DNA of 17,802 bases from Saprospiraceae bacterium (GCA_014379065.1 JACMMM010000401.1:1-17802), one strand, 5' to 3'; shown: positions 5,889-13,734, counted from the first letter of the stretch. The notes: a model not told the origin generated them from the sequence alone. Numbers and translations: made by a program.

Positions 5889-6713
5889 ATGACTACTCAT
5901 GAATCTGTGTCGCAACGCGACGCACTGGACATCGTTTTCGCCAACCGAAACCGCGCTTATGGCGCGTATCAACTTCGCCGTGAGTATCCCGCTACTTTAG
6001 GCCGCGCCTTGGGCATCGGCCTTTTGCTGATTGCCTTTTTCATGGTGTTGCCGCGTATTTTGGCGGCATTTTCAAGCATTGTGCCTGAAGAGGTATCCAA
6101 AGACCCCGGGTGTGTACTTACGCTCACAGAGGTTAAATTGGAAACTCCTCCACCTGTACTGAACACCCCACAGCCACCACCCAAACCAGCCATTGCCTAC
6201 ACTCCGCCGGTGGTGGCCCCCGATGACGAGGTGCCGGAAGAAAAGCCGGTAGAAGTGCAAACTGTGCTGGAAGATCCCCGCCAAGTGGGGAGTGAAACAG
6301 TAGCAGGAACCAGTGAAGATCCACCCTCGCTCGATCCTCCCAGTGCAGGTTTAGGCATCGTCGAAACGCCAAAACCTGCCGATGATGAGCCTGTTGATCC
6401 GTTTACACTAAACAAGATGCCAAGTTTCCCGGGTGGTGAAGGGGAAATGTTCAAGTGGATTTACAAGCATATTACCTACCCAGAAATGGCAAAAGAAGCG
6501 GGCACCCAAGGGCAAGTAGTGCTGACTTTTGTGGTGGGAAAAGACGGCAACATCAGCGATATTGCCGTTGTGAAAACCCCGGCGGGCGGTAGCATTTTGG
6601 GGAATGAAGCCACACGGGTGGTGAAATCCATGCCAAAATGGAGCCCTGGTGAAGCCAACGGGCATCCAGTGAAAGTGCGCTTCACGCTGCCCATACGTTT
6701 TGCGCTCAAGTAG
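5889..6713 (+). CDS. tonB: Energy transducer TonB (second copy)
   Basis: A 274-residue TonB with the same plan as the first. The cytoplasmic motif is 'DIVFANRNRAYGAYQLRREY' (14-33), the transmembrane helix is at about 40-62, and a Pro-rich and acidic spacer runs from 85 to 170. The TonB C-terminal domain is at about 178-274 (FPGGEGEMFKW, YPEMAKEAGTQGQVVLTFVV, MPKWSPGEANGHPVKVRFTLP). It lacks the long unbroken polyproline run of TonB1 and instead has scattered PPP and PVV groups. The C-terminal domains of the two copies are much more alike than the spacers, so they probably contact the same class of receptor TonB box, or divide receptors between them. It is separated from exbD3 by a strong hairpin and the repeated leader motif. 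Confidence 0.95.
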   Translation: MTTHESVSQRDALDIVFANRNRAYGAYQLRREYPATLGRALGIGLLLIAFFMVLPRILAAFSSIVPEEVSKDPGCVLTLTEVKLETPPPVLNTPQPPPKPAIAYTPPVVAPDDEVPEEKPVEVQTVLEDPRQVGSETVAGTSEDPPSLDPPSAGLGIVETPKPADDEPVDPFTLNKMPSFPGGEGEMFKWIYKHITYPEMAKEAGTQGQVVLTFVVGKDGNISDIAVVKTPAGGSILGNEATRVVKSMPKWSPGEANGHPVKVRFTLPIRFALK

Positions 6714-6718
6714 ACTTT

Positions 6719-6847
6719 GGATGTTGGACATTGGACTCTGGACGTTGGACTTGTTACCGTCTAGACCACAAATCGGTTTCATCCAATGTCCAGAATCCAA
6801 TGTCCAGAATCCAACGTCCAATGTCCAACGTCCAATGTCCAACGTCC
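6719..6847. repeat. Heptad-repeat cruciform after tonB2
   Basis: Nine 7-base units run without a break at 6782-6844, each TCCAATG, TCCAGAA or TCCAACG, and are followed by TCC. The opposite arm at 6719-6753 holds five complementary heptads (GGATGTT, GGACATT, GGACTCT, GGACGTT, GGACTTG) across a spacer of about 28 bases. The whole can fold into a long imperfect hairpin. Regular 7-base period and absence of unique spacers exclude CRISPR. The element directly abuts the terminator at 6850. Confidence 0.8.
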
Positions 6848-6849
6848 CC

Positions 6850-6890
6850 AAAAACGCCTCTCCGGTTTTTCCTGAGAGGCGTTTTTTGTT
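6850..6890 (+). terminator. Intrinsic terminator after the second exbD-tonB pair
   Basis: Thirteen-base perfect arms AAAAACGCCTCTC (6850-6862) and GAGAGGCGTTTTT (6874-6886), an 11-base loop, and a following TTGTTTG. It ends the exbD3-tonB2 transcript. The symmetric A- and T-tracts would allow it to work in both directions. Confidence 0.85.
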
Positions 6891-6983
6891 TGAATTATTA
6901 CCTTTCGGTCGCCTTTTATCCGCCATAGCCTTACACGATGCCGGGTATCACTTTATCACTTCATCACTCTATCACTTCACAGC

Positions 6984-8354
6984 ATGCCTATTTCTCGTCG
7001 CCAACTCTTAAAAACCCTGGGTGCTGCCACAGGCGCAGCGGTTCTGACAGGCTTTTCCACCGAAGAAGAGGTTTTTAAAATCCCGTTGCTCACGGAGGAA
7101 AATCCGCGCTACCAAAAGCCAGCAAAGCCTATTACGGTCGTCACGATTGGCGCGGGCAACCGGGGCAATGTGTATGGCAACTACGCCCTTTCGTACCCGG
7201 AGGAATTGGATGTGGTGGGCGTAGCTGAACCGATTCCGTTGCGCAACGAACGCTATACTGAAAAACATAAGATCGAAGAATCCAAGCGGTTTACGACTTG
7301 GGAGCATGTTTTCCAACGTCCAAAATTTGCAGACGCGGTGCTTATTACCACGCCCGATAACTTGCACTACGGCCCTTGCATGGCAGCCCTCAAATTGGGC
7401 TACGACGTGCTGTTGGAAAAACCCATTTCGCCTTCCGAAAAAGAATGCCGCGACATCCTCGCATTGGCCAAGAAAACCGGGCGCATTGTGGCTGTGTGCC
7501 ATGTGCTGCGGTATGCGCCTTATTTTGAAAAACTTCGCGAACTGATGCAAGCCGGAACCATTGGCCAAATCGTGAGCATGCAGCACATGGAGCCCATCGA
7601 ACATATCCACATGAGTCACAGTTATGTGCGCGGCAACTGGCACGACCGCTTTGCCACCACACCCATTATCCTGGCCAAAAGTTGCCATGACCTCGACATT
7701 CTTCGTTGGCTCATTGGCAAGCCCTGCAAGAAAATTGTGGCCATGGGCAGCATCAAATGGTTCAGGAAAGAAAACGCCCCGGAAGGAAGCACGGACCGCT
7801 GTATGAATGGTTGCGCAGTCGAAAGCAGCTGTCCATATTCTGCCATGAAAATATACCACCGCAATCGCCAACGTACCCATGTTTTTGATTTGCCAGAGGA
7901 AAAGGAGAAACATGGCGACTATATTTTGGAAAAACTCCGCACGACCAATTACGGTCGCTGTGTCTACCGCATGGACAACAATCAGGAAGACCACTACATC
8001 GCTTCGATGGAATTTGAAGGCGGCACCACGGCCAATTTTTCGATGGAGGCCTTCACATCCTACGAGGGTCGCCGCACTCGCGTGATGGGCAGCATGGGCG
8101 ACATCGTGGGTGACATGGATACGTTCACGCTGACGGATTTTCGGACGGGAAAAAGCACTGTGTACGACAATTCCAGCGGCGACGGTCACGGTGGTGGCGA
8201 CTGGCGTTTGGTGCGAAACTGGCTCCAAGCCGTTTCCCAGCGCAAGCCCGAACTGCTTACTTCCACGATTGACGCCTCTATAGAAAGCCATGTGATGGGT
8301 TTCATGGCAGAAAAAAGTCGGAAGACGGGGAAAGTAGAAGGGGTGAAAGTATAA
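6984..8354 (+). CDS. Gfo/Idh/MocA family oxidoreductase with Tat signal
   Basis: NAD(P)-dependent sugar or inositol dehydrogenase-like enzyme of 456 residues. The N-terminus 'SRRQLLKTLGAATGAAVLTG' (4-23) is a twin-arginine signal, so it should be exported folded with its cofactor. The Rossmann motif GAGNRG is at 56-61. EKP, with the nicotinamide-site Lys146, is at 145-147. CHVLRYAP is at 172-179, and the catalytic-region HDLD is at 235-238. The segment at 271-290 has three cysteines (DRCMNGCAVESSCPYSA, Cys273, 277 and 283), which is unusual for the fold and could bind a metal or form a disulfide. Tat-exported members are frequent in Bacteroidota, often near polysaccharide use genes, and include the GH109 glycosidases. 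The substrate cannot be assigned. There is no terminator between it and the next gene 70 bases on. Confidence 0.9.
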   Translation: MPISRRQLLKTLGAATGAAVLTGFSTEEEVFKIPLLTEENPRYQKPAKPITVVTIGAGNRGNVYGNYALSYPEELDVVGVAEPIPLRNERYTEKHKIEESKRFTTWEHVFQRPKFADAVLITTPDNLHYGPCMAALKLGYDVLLEKPISPSEKECRDILALAKKTGRIVAVCHVLRYAPYFEKLRELMQAGTIGQIVSMQHMEPIEHIHMSHSYVRGNWHDRFATTPIILAKSCHDLDILRWLIGKPCKKIVAMGSIKWFRKENAPEGSTDRCMNGCAVESSCPYSAMKIYHRNRQRTHVFDLPEEKEKHGDYILEKLRTTNYGRCVYRMDNNQEDHYIASMEFEGGTTANFSMEAFTSYEGRRTRVMGSMGDIVGDMDTFTLTDFRTGKSTVYDNSSGDGHGGGDWRLVRNWLQAVSQRKPELLTSTIDASIESHVMGFMAEKSRKTGKVEGVKV

Positions 8355-8424
8355 TGTGAAAGAATGCGCATATAAAGCAGCAGAATGTTACAGCCCAGCA
8401 TCTCTCTTAAAACGATTAACCTTT

Positions 8425-11400
8425 ATGCGTCCATCTTTATTTTCCCTGCTCCTCCTTTGCTCAATTAACGGATTTGTCGCTGCTCAAAATGACCCATTTC
8501 CAGAAATTGCAGTCAGCACCGAATCAACACCCTCTTTTTCTCAGCATATCAAAGAGATTGTAAAGGTGGGTAGCAACCTTTTTGCCCTTTTCCCCGACCC
8601 GCAAGATCAGTATGCACAAATCCAGTTGTTCAAAAGTGCCGATAATGGAGCGCACTGGACGATGGTGAGTTATTTTAATCTCAAAAAGGTGGTAAACATC
8701 CTGGCTAAAGGTGACACGCTTTTTGCTTTTACAGAAAAACTGGCCTACCCTAACCAATTCATCAAGGGGTATTATTCTAAAAATGGCGGCGCTACATTTA
8801 CAGAAGTATTCACAAAAACGGAGCCTTACAATCAGGGTGACCCCAACGCCCAGTATTTCTATCCAGAACATCTGGAACAGGCAGGTGGGATTCTGTTTTT
8901 CAATTATCGGCTGGAGGCTTGGCCGCAGAAATATTACAAGCGTTTTTATTCTGCAGACAAAGGCGCGACTTGGCAGGCTTGGACACATCTCTTGTTCACA
9001 AGTCGCCAGTCCAACAAAATAATGTATGCGAATGGTTGGTTTCTGATGTTGTGCGAAGATGCTACGGTAGTCTATGCTTCGCAAACCCCTGATTTTGCAA
9101 ACGTGACTTCCATTAACTTGGGAGTGAGCTTTACCGAGGATTTGATATCTGGCCATTATGATGGCACTACGCTCTACATTGTTGCCAAGTCAGGGAAGGT
9201 GTTCTCCAAAACTAATCCTTTGACTTCTGGCAATTTCCAATTTTCTGCGTTGCCTTTCACGCTAAATGCGGCCCTTGTCCATAATGGGCATTTTCATTAT
9301 TACAACAATGAGGGGGCACTATACAGGGCCACAGTCAGTCAACCGACCAATGTTACGATGACGATGTTTTGCCCCAGTACCTACGACGCAAGCAATTATT
9401 ATGCTCAATATCCGATTCGGGATTTTGCCTCCGTTGGCAACAGTTTGTTCTTGCTGTCAAAAACTCCTATACAATCAGACGATAATGGGGCTACCTGGCA
9501 TTTCCCACAAGGGGAATACCCACCAGCATCCGGTTCGCTTTACCATTATGGAGACAAATTTTGGATGCAGCAAGGATTCTTGGGCAGACTGGAAAACAAT
9601 ATTTGGGTTCCCTACCAACCACAAGGGTTGCCAGTGGATATCTACCGTTGGGAATCAGTGGTCGAAGCAAAGGGATTTCTGTTTGTCAGCAACAAATACT
9701 GCTGCGAATCCATACTCTACCGCTCCGCCGATGGAGGCGATTCCTGGACACAAATCCTGACAACCAACCCGCTGATTCAAGTAAAGGCAGACATTGATGG
9801 CGAGAATCTGTACAATATCAGGGAATCTTCTGGTGCAGGTGTTTTCCGCTCCACAGATGCGGGTGTAACTTGGTCACTAGTGCCGGGAGCACCAGCGTCC
9901 ACCAGCATGGTGGCTAAAGGTGATTCTATTTTTATCGTACATAACAAGCAATTGCACTTCAGCTATAATGTAGGGCAAACTTGGCACTCGACACCGCTTG
10001 CCCACCCTGTTGCGAATACTCAGAACGCTGTCTTCGAAATTTTTTATCAAAAGGGGCGATTGCTGATAGTAGATAAAATGAACGGACAAAGCTATATCAG
10101 TTTGGACGCAGGCGTTTCTTTTATTCATTTGTTCGACTTCTCAAACTATGACCTTTCTTTCCACCATATTGATTCCCTGCTGGTCATTTCTTCTGGTGGG
10201 CGCACCTATGTGTCCAATAATTTGGGCCTGAGTGGCATCAATTTTTTTGATACCGACTGGAAATCTCGGAAAACATACGCGGTAAAGGATGGCTACTTGT
10301 ATTCTGCCTCGGCAGAAAGCAGCTCGAATGCAATTTTATCTCCACCCATGCGCACGGCTCTGATGCCCATCCTGGATTCCCTCATGGACGCCGAATTTGG
10401 CATCGTGCAAGGGGAGGCATTCTTGGACGAAAATCAAAACTGTGTGCGTGATGCCAGCGATGTTCCAATTCCGGGTCAAACTTTTGTCTTCCAACCCGGC
10501 AATTATTTGGCCGTTTCCGATGCACAGGGGATGCTTAGGCGCATACTTCCGCCGGGTAACTACTCCGTAGCATTTACTCCGCCTACCTACACACTGACAG
10601 GTACTTGCTTCCAACCGCCAACCATTACAACGCATCTGAATAATACAAGCTCCTTCACTGCTGGATTTGTGCCGGTGCCAACCAAAGATTTGTCTGTCAC
10701 GGTGACGGGTACCAACCTTCGTCCTGGTTTTGTTGCCTACTATACCATTACTGTGCGCAACCTTGGAACGGTCACGGTGGCTGGGGGAACAACCCTGTAT
10801 TTCAACTATCCAGAATCTTTGATTTCTTACCTGAGCGCTACCCCTAGCCCATCCGGCGTGCAGGGGGGCGAGCTGCTGTTTCTCTTGCCCGAAATTCCCC
10901 CGTTCACGGACTTGGTTTTTCATATAACGATGCACCTGCCGCCTGACCCTTCCATAACTGGCCAACAGGTGATAACAGGTGCTGGTATTCAGGGGCCTTA
11001 CACTGATGTCAATTTGGACAATCATATAACACGACTGATCACGACCATCACCAACAGCTTGGATCCCAATGATAAAACGGCCTATACCGTCGCTCCGAAT
11101 GGTGAATTGCCTTTGGCGAACAAGGAACTTAGCTATCTAATCCGGTTCCAAAATACGGGCACCGATACCGCGTTCCGGGTCGTGGTGGTGGACACGCTTT
11201 CACCTTTGTTGGATTGGGCTTCGCTCCGAACCATCACTGCCAGCCACCCTTTTAAAATGAATGCTTACGACCCAGGTGTGATATCTTGGCAATTTGACAA
11301 TATTTTGTTGCCTGACAGCACAACAAACGAACGAGCCTCCCACGGCTTTGTGCTGTTTTCCATTCGTGCCAAGGAAAGCACGACAGTAGGTGATACACTG

Positions 11401-11778
11401 AAAAATGATGCCGCCATCTATTTTGACTTTAACTATCCGGTAATCACCAATCAAACCCAGACTCATGTGGTGCGTCGGCTCACCATTTACCGCGATATGC
11501 CATCGGCTAATGTGCCGCAAGCGTTTGCCGCAACAGTATCTCCTAATCCAGTGGGACAAATCTTGCAATGGAATATAAAAATGGTCCTAGAAGCCAACCT
11601 GACCGCTTTTGTGACCGATGGGAGTGGCAAACAAGTGCATACGTTGATAAAGGGTCAACAGATCAAGGCAGGCGAACATTCTTGGGCGCAGGATATTGGG
11701 GCATTGCCCGCAGGCAATTATTGGCTTCAGATTCGATTTGATGGTCGAAACCAAGTGATACCTTTTGTGAAAATTTGA
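8425..11778 (+). CDS. Secreted Asp-box (BNR-like) multidomain protein with T9SS sorting domain
   Basis: A 1117-residue exported protein. The start is ATG 8425, which puts the signal peptide (MRPSLFSLLLLCSINGFVAAQ) at the N-terminus; the open frame runs further up to 8356 without a plausible signal. Residues about 40-600 form a beta-propeller-like region with eight Asp-boxes (S-x-D-x-G-x-T-W type) near 71, 118, 176, 351, 434, 476, 513 and 559. An SdrD-B/carboxypeptidase-regulatory-like domain follows at about 653-740 (GEAFLDENQNCVRDASD). A DUF11-like domain is at about 753-870, and a DUF7619-like domain (SLDPNDKTA to AAIYFDFNYPVITN) at about 878-1022. The T9SS type A C-terminal domain is at about 1036-1117 (VSPNP, LPAGNYWLQIRF). 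The protein should cross the outer membrane by T9SS and be anchored or released. Ligand and function are unknown; sialidase activity is not supported because catalytic residues outside the Asp-boxes are not recognisable. Confidence 0.88.
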   Translation: MRPSLFSLLLLCSINGFVAAQNDPFPEIAVSTESTPSFSQHIKEIVKVGSNLFALFPDPQDQYAQIQLFKSADNGAHWTMVSYFNLKKVVNILAKGDTLFAFTEKLAYPNQFIKGYYSKNGGATFTEVFTKTEPYNQGDPNAQYFYPEHLEQAGGILFFNYRLEAWPQKYYKRFYSADKGATWQAWTHLLFTSRQSNKIMYANGWFLMLCEDATVVYASQTPDFANVTSINLGVSFTEDLISGHYDGTTLYIVAKSGKVFSKTNPLTSGNFQFSALPFTLNAALVHNGHFHYYNNEGALYRATVSQPTNVTMTMFCPSTYDASNYYAQYPIRDFASVGNSLFLLSKTPIQSDDNGATWHFPQGEYPPASGSLYHYGDKFWMQQGFLGRLENNIWVPYQPQGLPVDIYRWESVVEAKGFLFVSNKYCCESILYRSADGGDSWTQILTTNPLIQVKADIDGENLYNIRESSGAGVFRSTDAGVTWSLVPGAPASTSMVAKGDSIFIVHNKQLHFSYNVGQTWHSTPLAHPVANTQNAVFEIFYQKGRLLIVDKMNGQSYISLDAGVSFIHLFDFSNYDLSFHHIDSLLVISSGGRTYVSNNLGLSGINFFDTDWKSRKTYAVKDGYLYSASAESSSNAILSPPMRTALMPILDSLMDAEFGIVQGEAFLDENQNCVRDASDVPIPGQTFVFQPGNYLAVSDAQGMLRRILPPGNYSVAFTPPTYTLTGTCFQPPTITTHLNNTSSFTAGFVPVPTKDLSVTVTGTNLRPGFVAYYTITVRNLGTVTVAGGTTLYFNYPESLISYLSATPSPSGVQGGELLFLLPEIPPFTDLVFHITMHLPPDPSITGQQVITGAGIQGPYTDVNLDNHITRLITTITNSLDPNDKTAYTVAPNGELPLANKELSYLIRFQNTGTDTAFRVVVVDTLSPLLDWASLRTITASHPFKMNAYDPGVISWQFDNILLPDSTTNERASHGFVLFSIRAKESTTVGDTLKNDAAIYFDFNYPVITNQTQTHVVRRLTIYRDMPSANVPQAFAATVSPNPVGQILQWNIKMVLEANLTAFVTDGSGKQVHTLIKGQQIKAGEHSWAQDIGALPAGNYWLQIRFDGRNQVIPFVKI

Positions 11779-11799
11779 AAACCACAAGACATATATCTA

Positions 11800-11848
11800 A
11801 CTGGGCTTGCACACCTCTAATCTGAGCAGGCCCAGTCGTTTTTATTTT
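11800..11848 (+). terminator. Intrinsic terminator after the Asp-box protein gene
   Basis: Arms ACTGGGCTTGC (11800-11810) and GCAGGCCCAGT (11826-11836) pair with one internal mismatch around a 15-base loop, and are followed by CGTTTTTATTTT. Confidence 0.8.
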
Positions 11849-11856
11849 CATTTGTT

Positions 11857-13149
11857 TTGGTAAATTCCTTTGTATTAAACCCCGTTTTAGGGCAAATCCT
11901 TCTGTGGCTTTACGTCTTGGCTGGCATTTTGCAGTTGGTGGTGTGGTGCTTGGTTTTTGGGAAAATGGGATTTAGGTCACGCGCACTCAAATCCCCAAAT
12001 CTCCAAATCCCCAAATCCCCCATTTCCATTATCATTTGCGCCCGCAACGAAGCCGAAAACTTGCGCCACTACTTACCTGCTGTTTTAGCGCAACAATTTG
12101 ACGCGCCCTGGGAATTGCTCGTGGTGGACGATGCTTCGAAAGACGAAACGCCCGCTGTGCTCCAATCTTTTCAGGAAAAAAATCTCGGGGTGATGCGGGT
12201 GGTCCGAATTGCCGAAAAAACTTCACCCGGGAAAAAATACGCACTTTCTCAAGGCATTGCTGCGGCCAAATACGATCATCTCCTACTCACTGATGCCGAT
12301 TGCCAACCTGCCAGCCCGCACTGGCTTGCGCACATAGCGGCGGCACTGACGGCGAAACCTGAAACTGAAATCGTGCTGGGATATGGGCCAAATTTTGCAG
12401 CCTCAAATAGTGGTCAGACGACTTTGAGTCGTCAGACCACAGCAGTCCCCTCGTCTGACGGCTCAAAGCCGTCTGACGAGTACGCCAAGAAAAATAAAGG
12501 ATTAGTATCACCTGACGAATACGCCAAGAAGGAGACCCAATTTAGCCTTTGGTCGCGCTACGAAACTGCCTTCGTTGCAGCACAGTATTTTTCCTTTGCA
12601 CTGGTGGGCATGCCCTACATGGGTGTAGGCCGCAATCTGGCCTTCAAACGGCAAATTTTTGATAGGGTAGGGGGGTTTATCAGTCATTTACAAATCCCTT
12701 CCGGCGACGACGATTTGCTCGTGAATGCAGCTGCGACAGCTCGTAATACGGCTATTTGCCTTGAACCTGAGTCGTTTGTATATTCCGATGCTCCGAAGAA
12801 TTGGTCTGCTTGGCTTCGACAGAAACAGCGGCATTTGGCCGCAGGCTCGGTTTATCGTTGGCCCCATAAAATCATATTGGGAATACTAGGGTTTTCGCAC
12901 GCCGGGTTTTATTTCCTGTTTGCAGTGCTGATTTTGGCGAGATTCAACCCCATGATCGTCGTGGGGATTTTCCTGCTGCGGCTTTTTTCCATCCTTTTTG
13001 TTTTTGGAAAAATCTTGCGCGTGTTGCGCGAGCCGGGATTATGGTGGCGAATACCCTTGTTCGACCCGCTAATGGCGGTTTATTATGGCGCGGTGGCACC
13101 GTGGCTTTTAATCAGTAAAAAGAGGGCGGGGTGGGGGAGACAGAAGTGA
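11857..13149 (+). CDS. Family 2 glycosyltransferase with membrane helices, carrying in-frame repeat insertions
   Basis: GT-A fold glycosyltransferase of 430 residues, probably acting on the inner face of the inner membrane in envelope polysaccharide synthesis. A membrane helix lies at about 11-35. The GT2 core contains 'PISIIICARNEAENL' (55-69), VVDDASKDET with Asp91 and Asp92, LLTDADC with the DAD metal site at 146-148, GMPYMGVGRNLAF (251-263), SGDDDLL (282-288), and QKQRH at 322-326, a QxxRW-like motif with His in place of Trp. C-terminal helices lie at about 338-385 and 403-420. The TTG start at 11857 is uncertain: the next ATG (residue 37) would lose the first helix. Residues about 185-225 are a non-family insertion coded by palindromic repeats, and residues 45-55 are coded by an 8-base tandem repeat. 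The stop codon lies in a hairpin shared with convergent gmhA. Confidence 0.88.
   Translation: MVNSFVLNPVLGQILLWLYVLAGILQLVVWCLVFGKMGFRSRALKSPNLQIPKSPISIIICARNEAENLRHYLPAVLAQQFDAPWELLVVDDASKDETPAVLQSFQEKNLGVMRVVRIAEKTSPGKKYALSQGIAAAKYDHLLLTDADCQPASPHWLAHIAAALTAKPETEIVLGYGPNFAASNSGQTTLSRQTTAVPSSDGSKPSDEYAKKNKGLVSPDEYAKKETQFSLWSRYETAFVAAQYFSFALVGMPYMGVGRNLAFKRQIFDRVGGFISHLQIPSGDDDLLVNAAATARNTAICLEPESFVYSDAPKNWSAWLRQKQRHLAAGSVYRWPHKIILGILGFSHAGFYFLFAVLILARFNPMIVVGIFLLRLFSILFVFGKILRVLREPGLWWRIPLFDPLMAVYYGAVAPWLLISKKRAGWGRQK
11989..12020 (+). repeat. Four tandem copies of an 8-base repeat inside the glycosyltransferase gene
   Basis: AAATCCCC, AAATCTCC, AAATCCCC and AAATCCCC follow one another without gaps and code for 'KSPNLQIPKSP' between the first membrane helix and the catalytic domain. 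Because 8 is not a multiple of 3, a change of copy number would shift the frame. Confidence 0.8.
12410..12530 (+). repeat. Pair of 31-base palindromes plus direct repeats inserted in the glycosyltransferase gene
   Basis: Palindrome 1 (12410-12440) has arms GTGGTCAGACGACT and AGTCGTCAGACCAC around TTG. Palindrome 2 (12450-12480) has arms CTCGTCTGACGGCT and AGCCGTCTGACGAG around CAA. Each has one central-arm mismatch and both share the GTC(A/T)GACG core. An imperfect 19-base direct repeat CTGACGARTACGCCAAGAA follows at 12473-12491 and 12512-12530 (offset 39 bases). The whole block stays in frame and is translated as about 40 residues that include two copies of DEYAKK. It resembles intergenic palindromic elements, here inside a gene. 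Confidence 0.8.
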
Positions 13150-13174
13150 CACTTTTTAAAAAAGTGTCACTTCT
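13142..13174. terminator. Bidirectional terminator between the convergent glycosyltransferase and gmhA genes
   Basis: Perfect 16-base arms AGAAGTGACACTTTTT (13142-13157) and AAAAAGTGTCACTTCT (13159-13174) are almost without a loop. T-tracts lie inside the stem in both orientations. The hairpin contains the TGA stop of the glycosyltransferase (13147-13149) and the TAA stop of gmhA (13158-13156), and encodes the last residues of GmhA. Confidence 0.8.
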
Positions 13175-13734
13175 ACGTGCTGACACAAGATATGCCCCAG
13201 CATAATATGCGCTTCCTGAACGCGCGGCGTATCCGTAGAGGGAACATTCAACAGCACATCGCAAAGCGTGGCCATTTTGCCACCCGTTTCGCCCGTAAAA
13301 CCAATAATGACCATTCCTTTTTCTTTGGCCATCTCAATGGCTTTCAAGATATTGGGTGAATTGCCAGAGGTGCTGAGTGCCACGAGAATATCGCCTGATT
13401 GTCCTGCTGCCTGTACCATTCGGGCGAATACAGCATCGTAGCCATAATCATTGGCTACAGCGGTTAAATAGGACGAATTGACGTGCAGGGCTTCGGCGTA
13501 GAGCGGTGGTCGGTCGGTATAAAAACGCCCGGAAAGTTCTGCAGCGATGTGCTGGGCATCGGCTGCGCTGCCGCCATTGCCGCAGAAAAGGGCTTTGCCT
13601 TCGTTGCGAAAGGCGTTGACAAGCATTTGTGCGGCCTGTTCTATTTTTTGCAAAAAAGCATCGTCGGCCAAAATGGCCTGTTTGACAGCGATGCTCTCGC
13701 GGATGGAATTTTGAATTAGTTTGTTCATCGTCAT
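13156..13734 (-). CDS. gmhA: D-sedoheptulose 7-phosphate isomerase (phosphoheptose isomerase)
   Basis: Cytosolic SIS-domain enzyme that converts sedoheptulose 7-phosphate into D-glycero-D-manno-heptose 7-phosphate, the first step of ADP- or GDP-heptose synthesis for LPS or glycoproteins. It has 192 residues, the same length as E. coli GmhA. The sugar-phosphate loop is CGNGGSAADAQHIAAELSGRF (51-71), and STSGNSPN is at 121-128. The metal ligands His62, Glu66, Gln173 and His181 stand one residue after the E. coli His61, Glu65, Gln172 and His180. Two start codons compete: ATG at 13734 (MTMNKL) and ATG at 13728; the second gives the more usual N-terminus. The gene is divergent from the GNAT gene with only 30-36 bases between starts, so their promoters overlap or lie within neighbouring coding sequence. 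No other heptose gene is in the window. Confidence 0.93.
   Translation of the reverse strand: MTMNKLIQNSIRESIAVKQAILADDAFLQKIEQAAQMLVNAFRNEGKALFCGNGGSAADAQHIAAELSGRFYTDRPPLYAEALHVNSSYLTAVANDYGYDAVFARMVQAAGQSGDILVALSTSGNSPNILKAIEMAKEKGMVIIGFTGETGGKMATLCDVLLNVPSTDTPRVQEAHIMLGHILCQHVEVTLF

Noticed and set aside
6782..6847. Possible CRISPR array
   Set aside because: Units are 7 bases with no unique spacers and no cas genes nearby. It is a simple heptad repeat.
7008..8291. 427-codon minus-strand frame opposite the Gfo/Idh/MocA gene
   Set aside because: Lack of stops follows from the codon pattern of the sense gene. The sense protein has all family motifs and the antisense protein has none.
8425..11778. 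Assignment as a sialidase because of the Asp-boxes
   Set aside because: Asp-boxes are structural and occur in many propellers. The FRIP motif and Arg triad of sialidases are not visible.
12473..12530. Target-site duplication of a transposon
   Set aside because: The imperfect direct repeat encloses only 20 bases and no transposase, and the palindromes lie outside the pair. Local tandem duplication explains it better.
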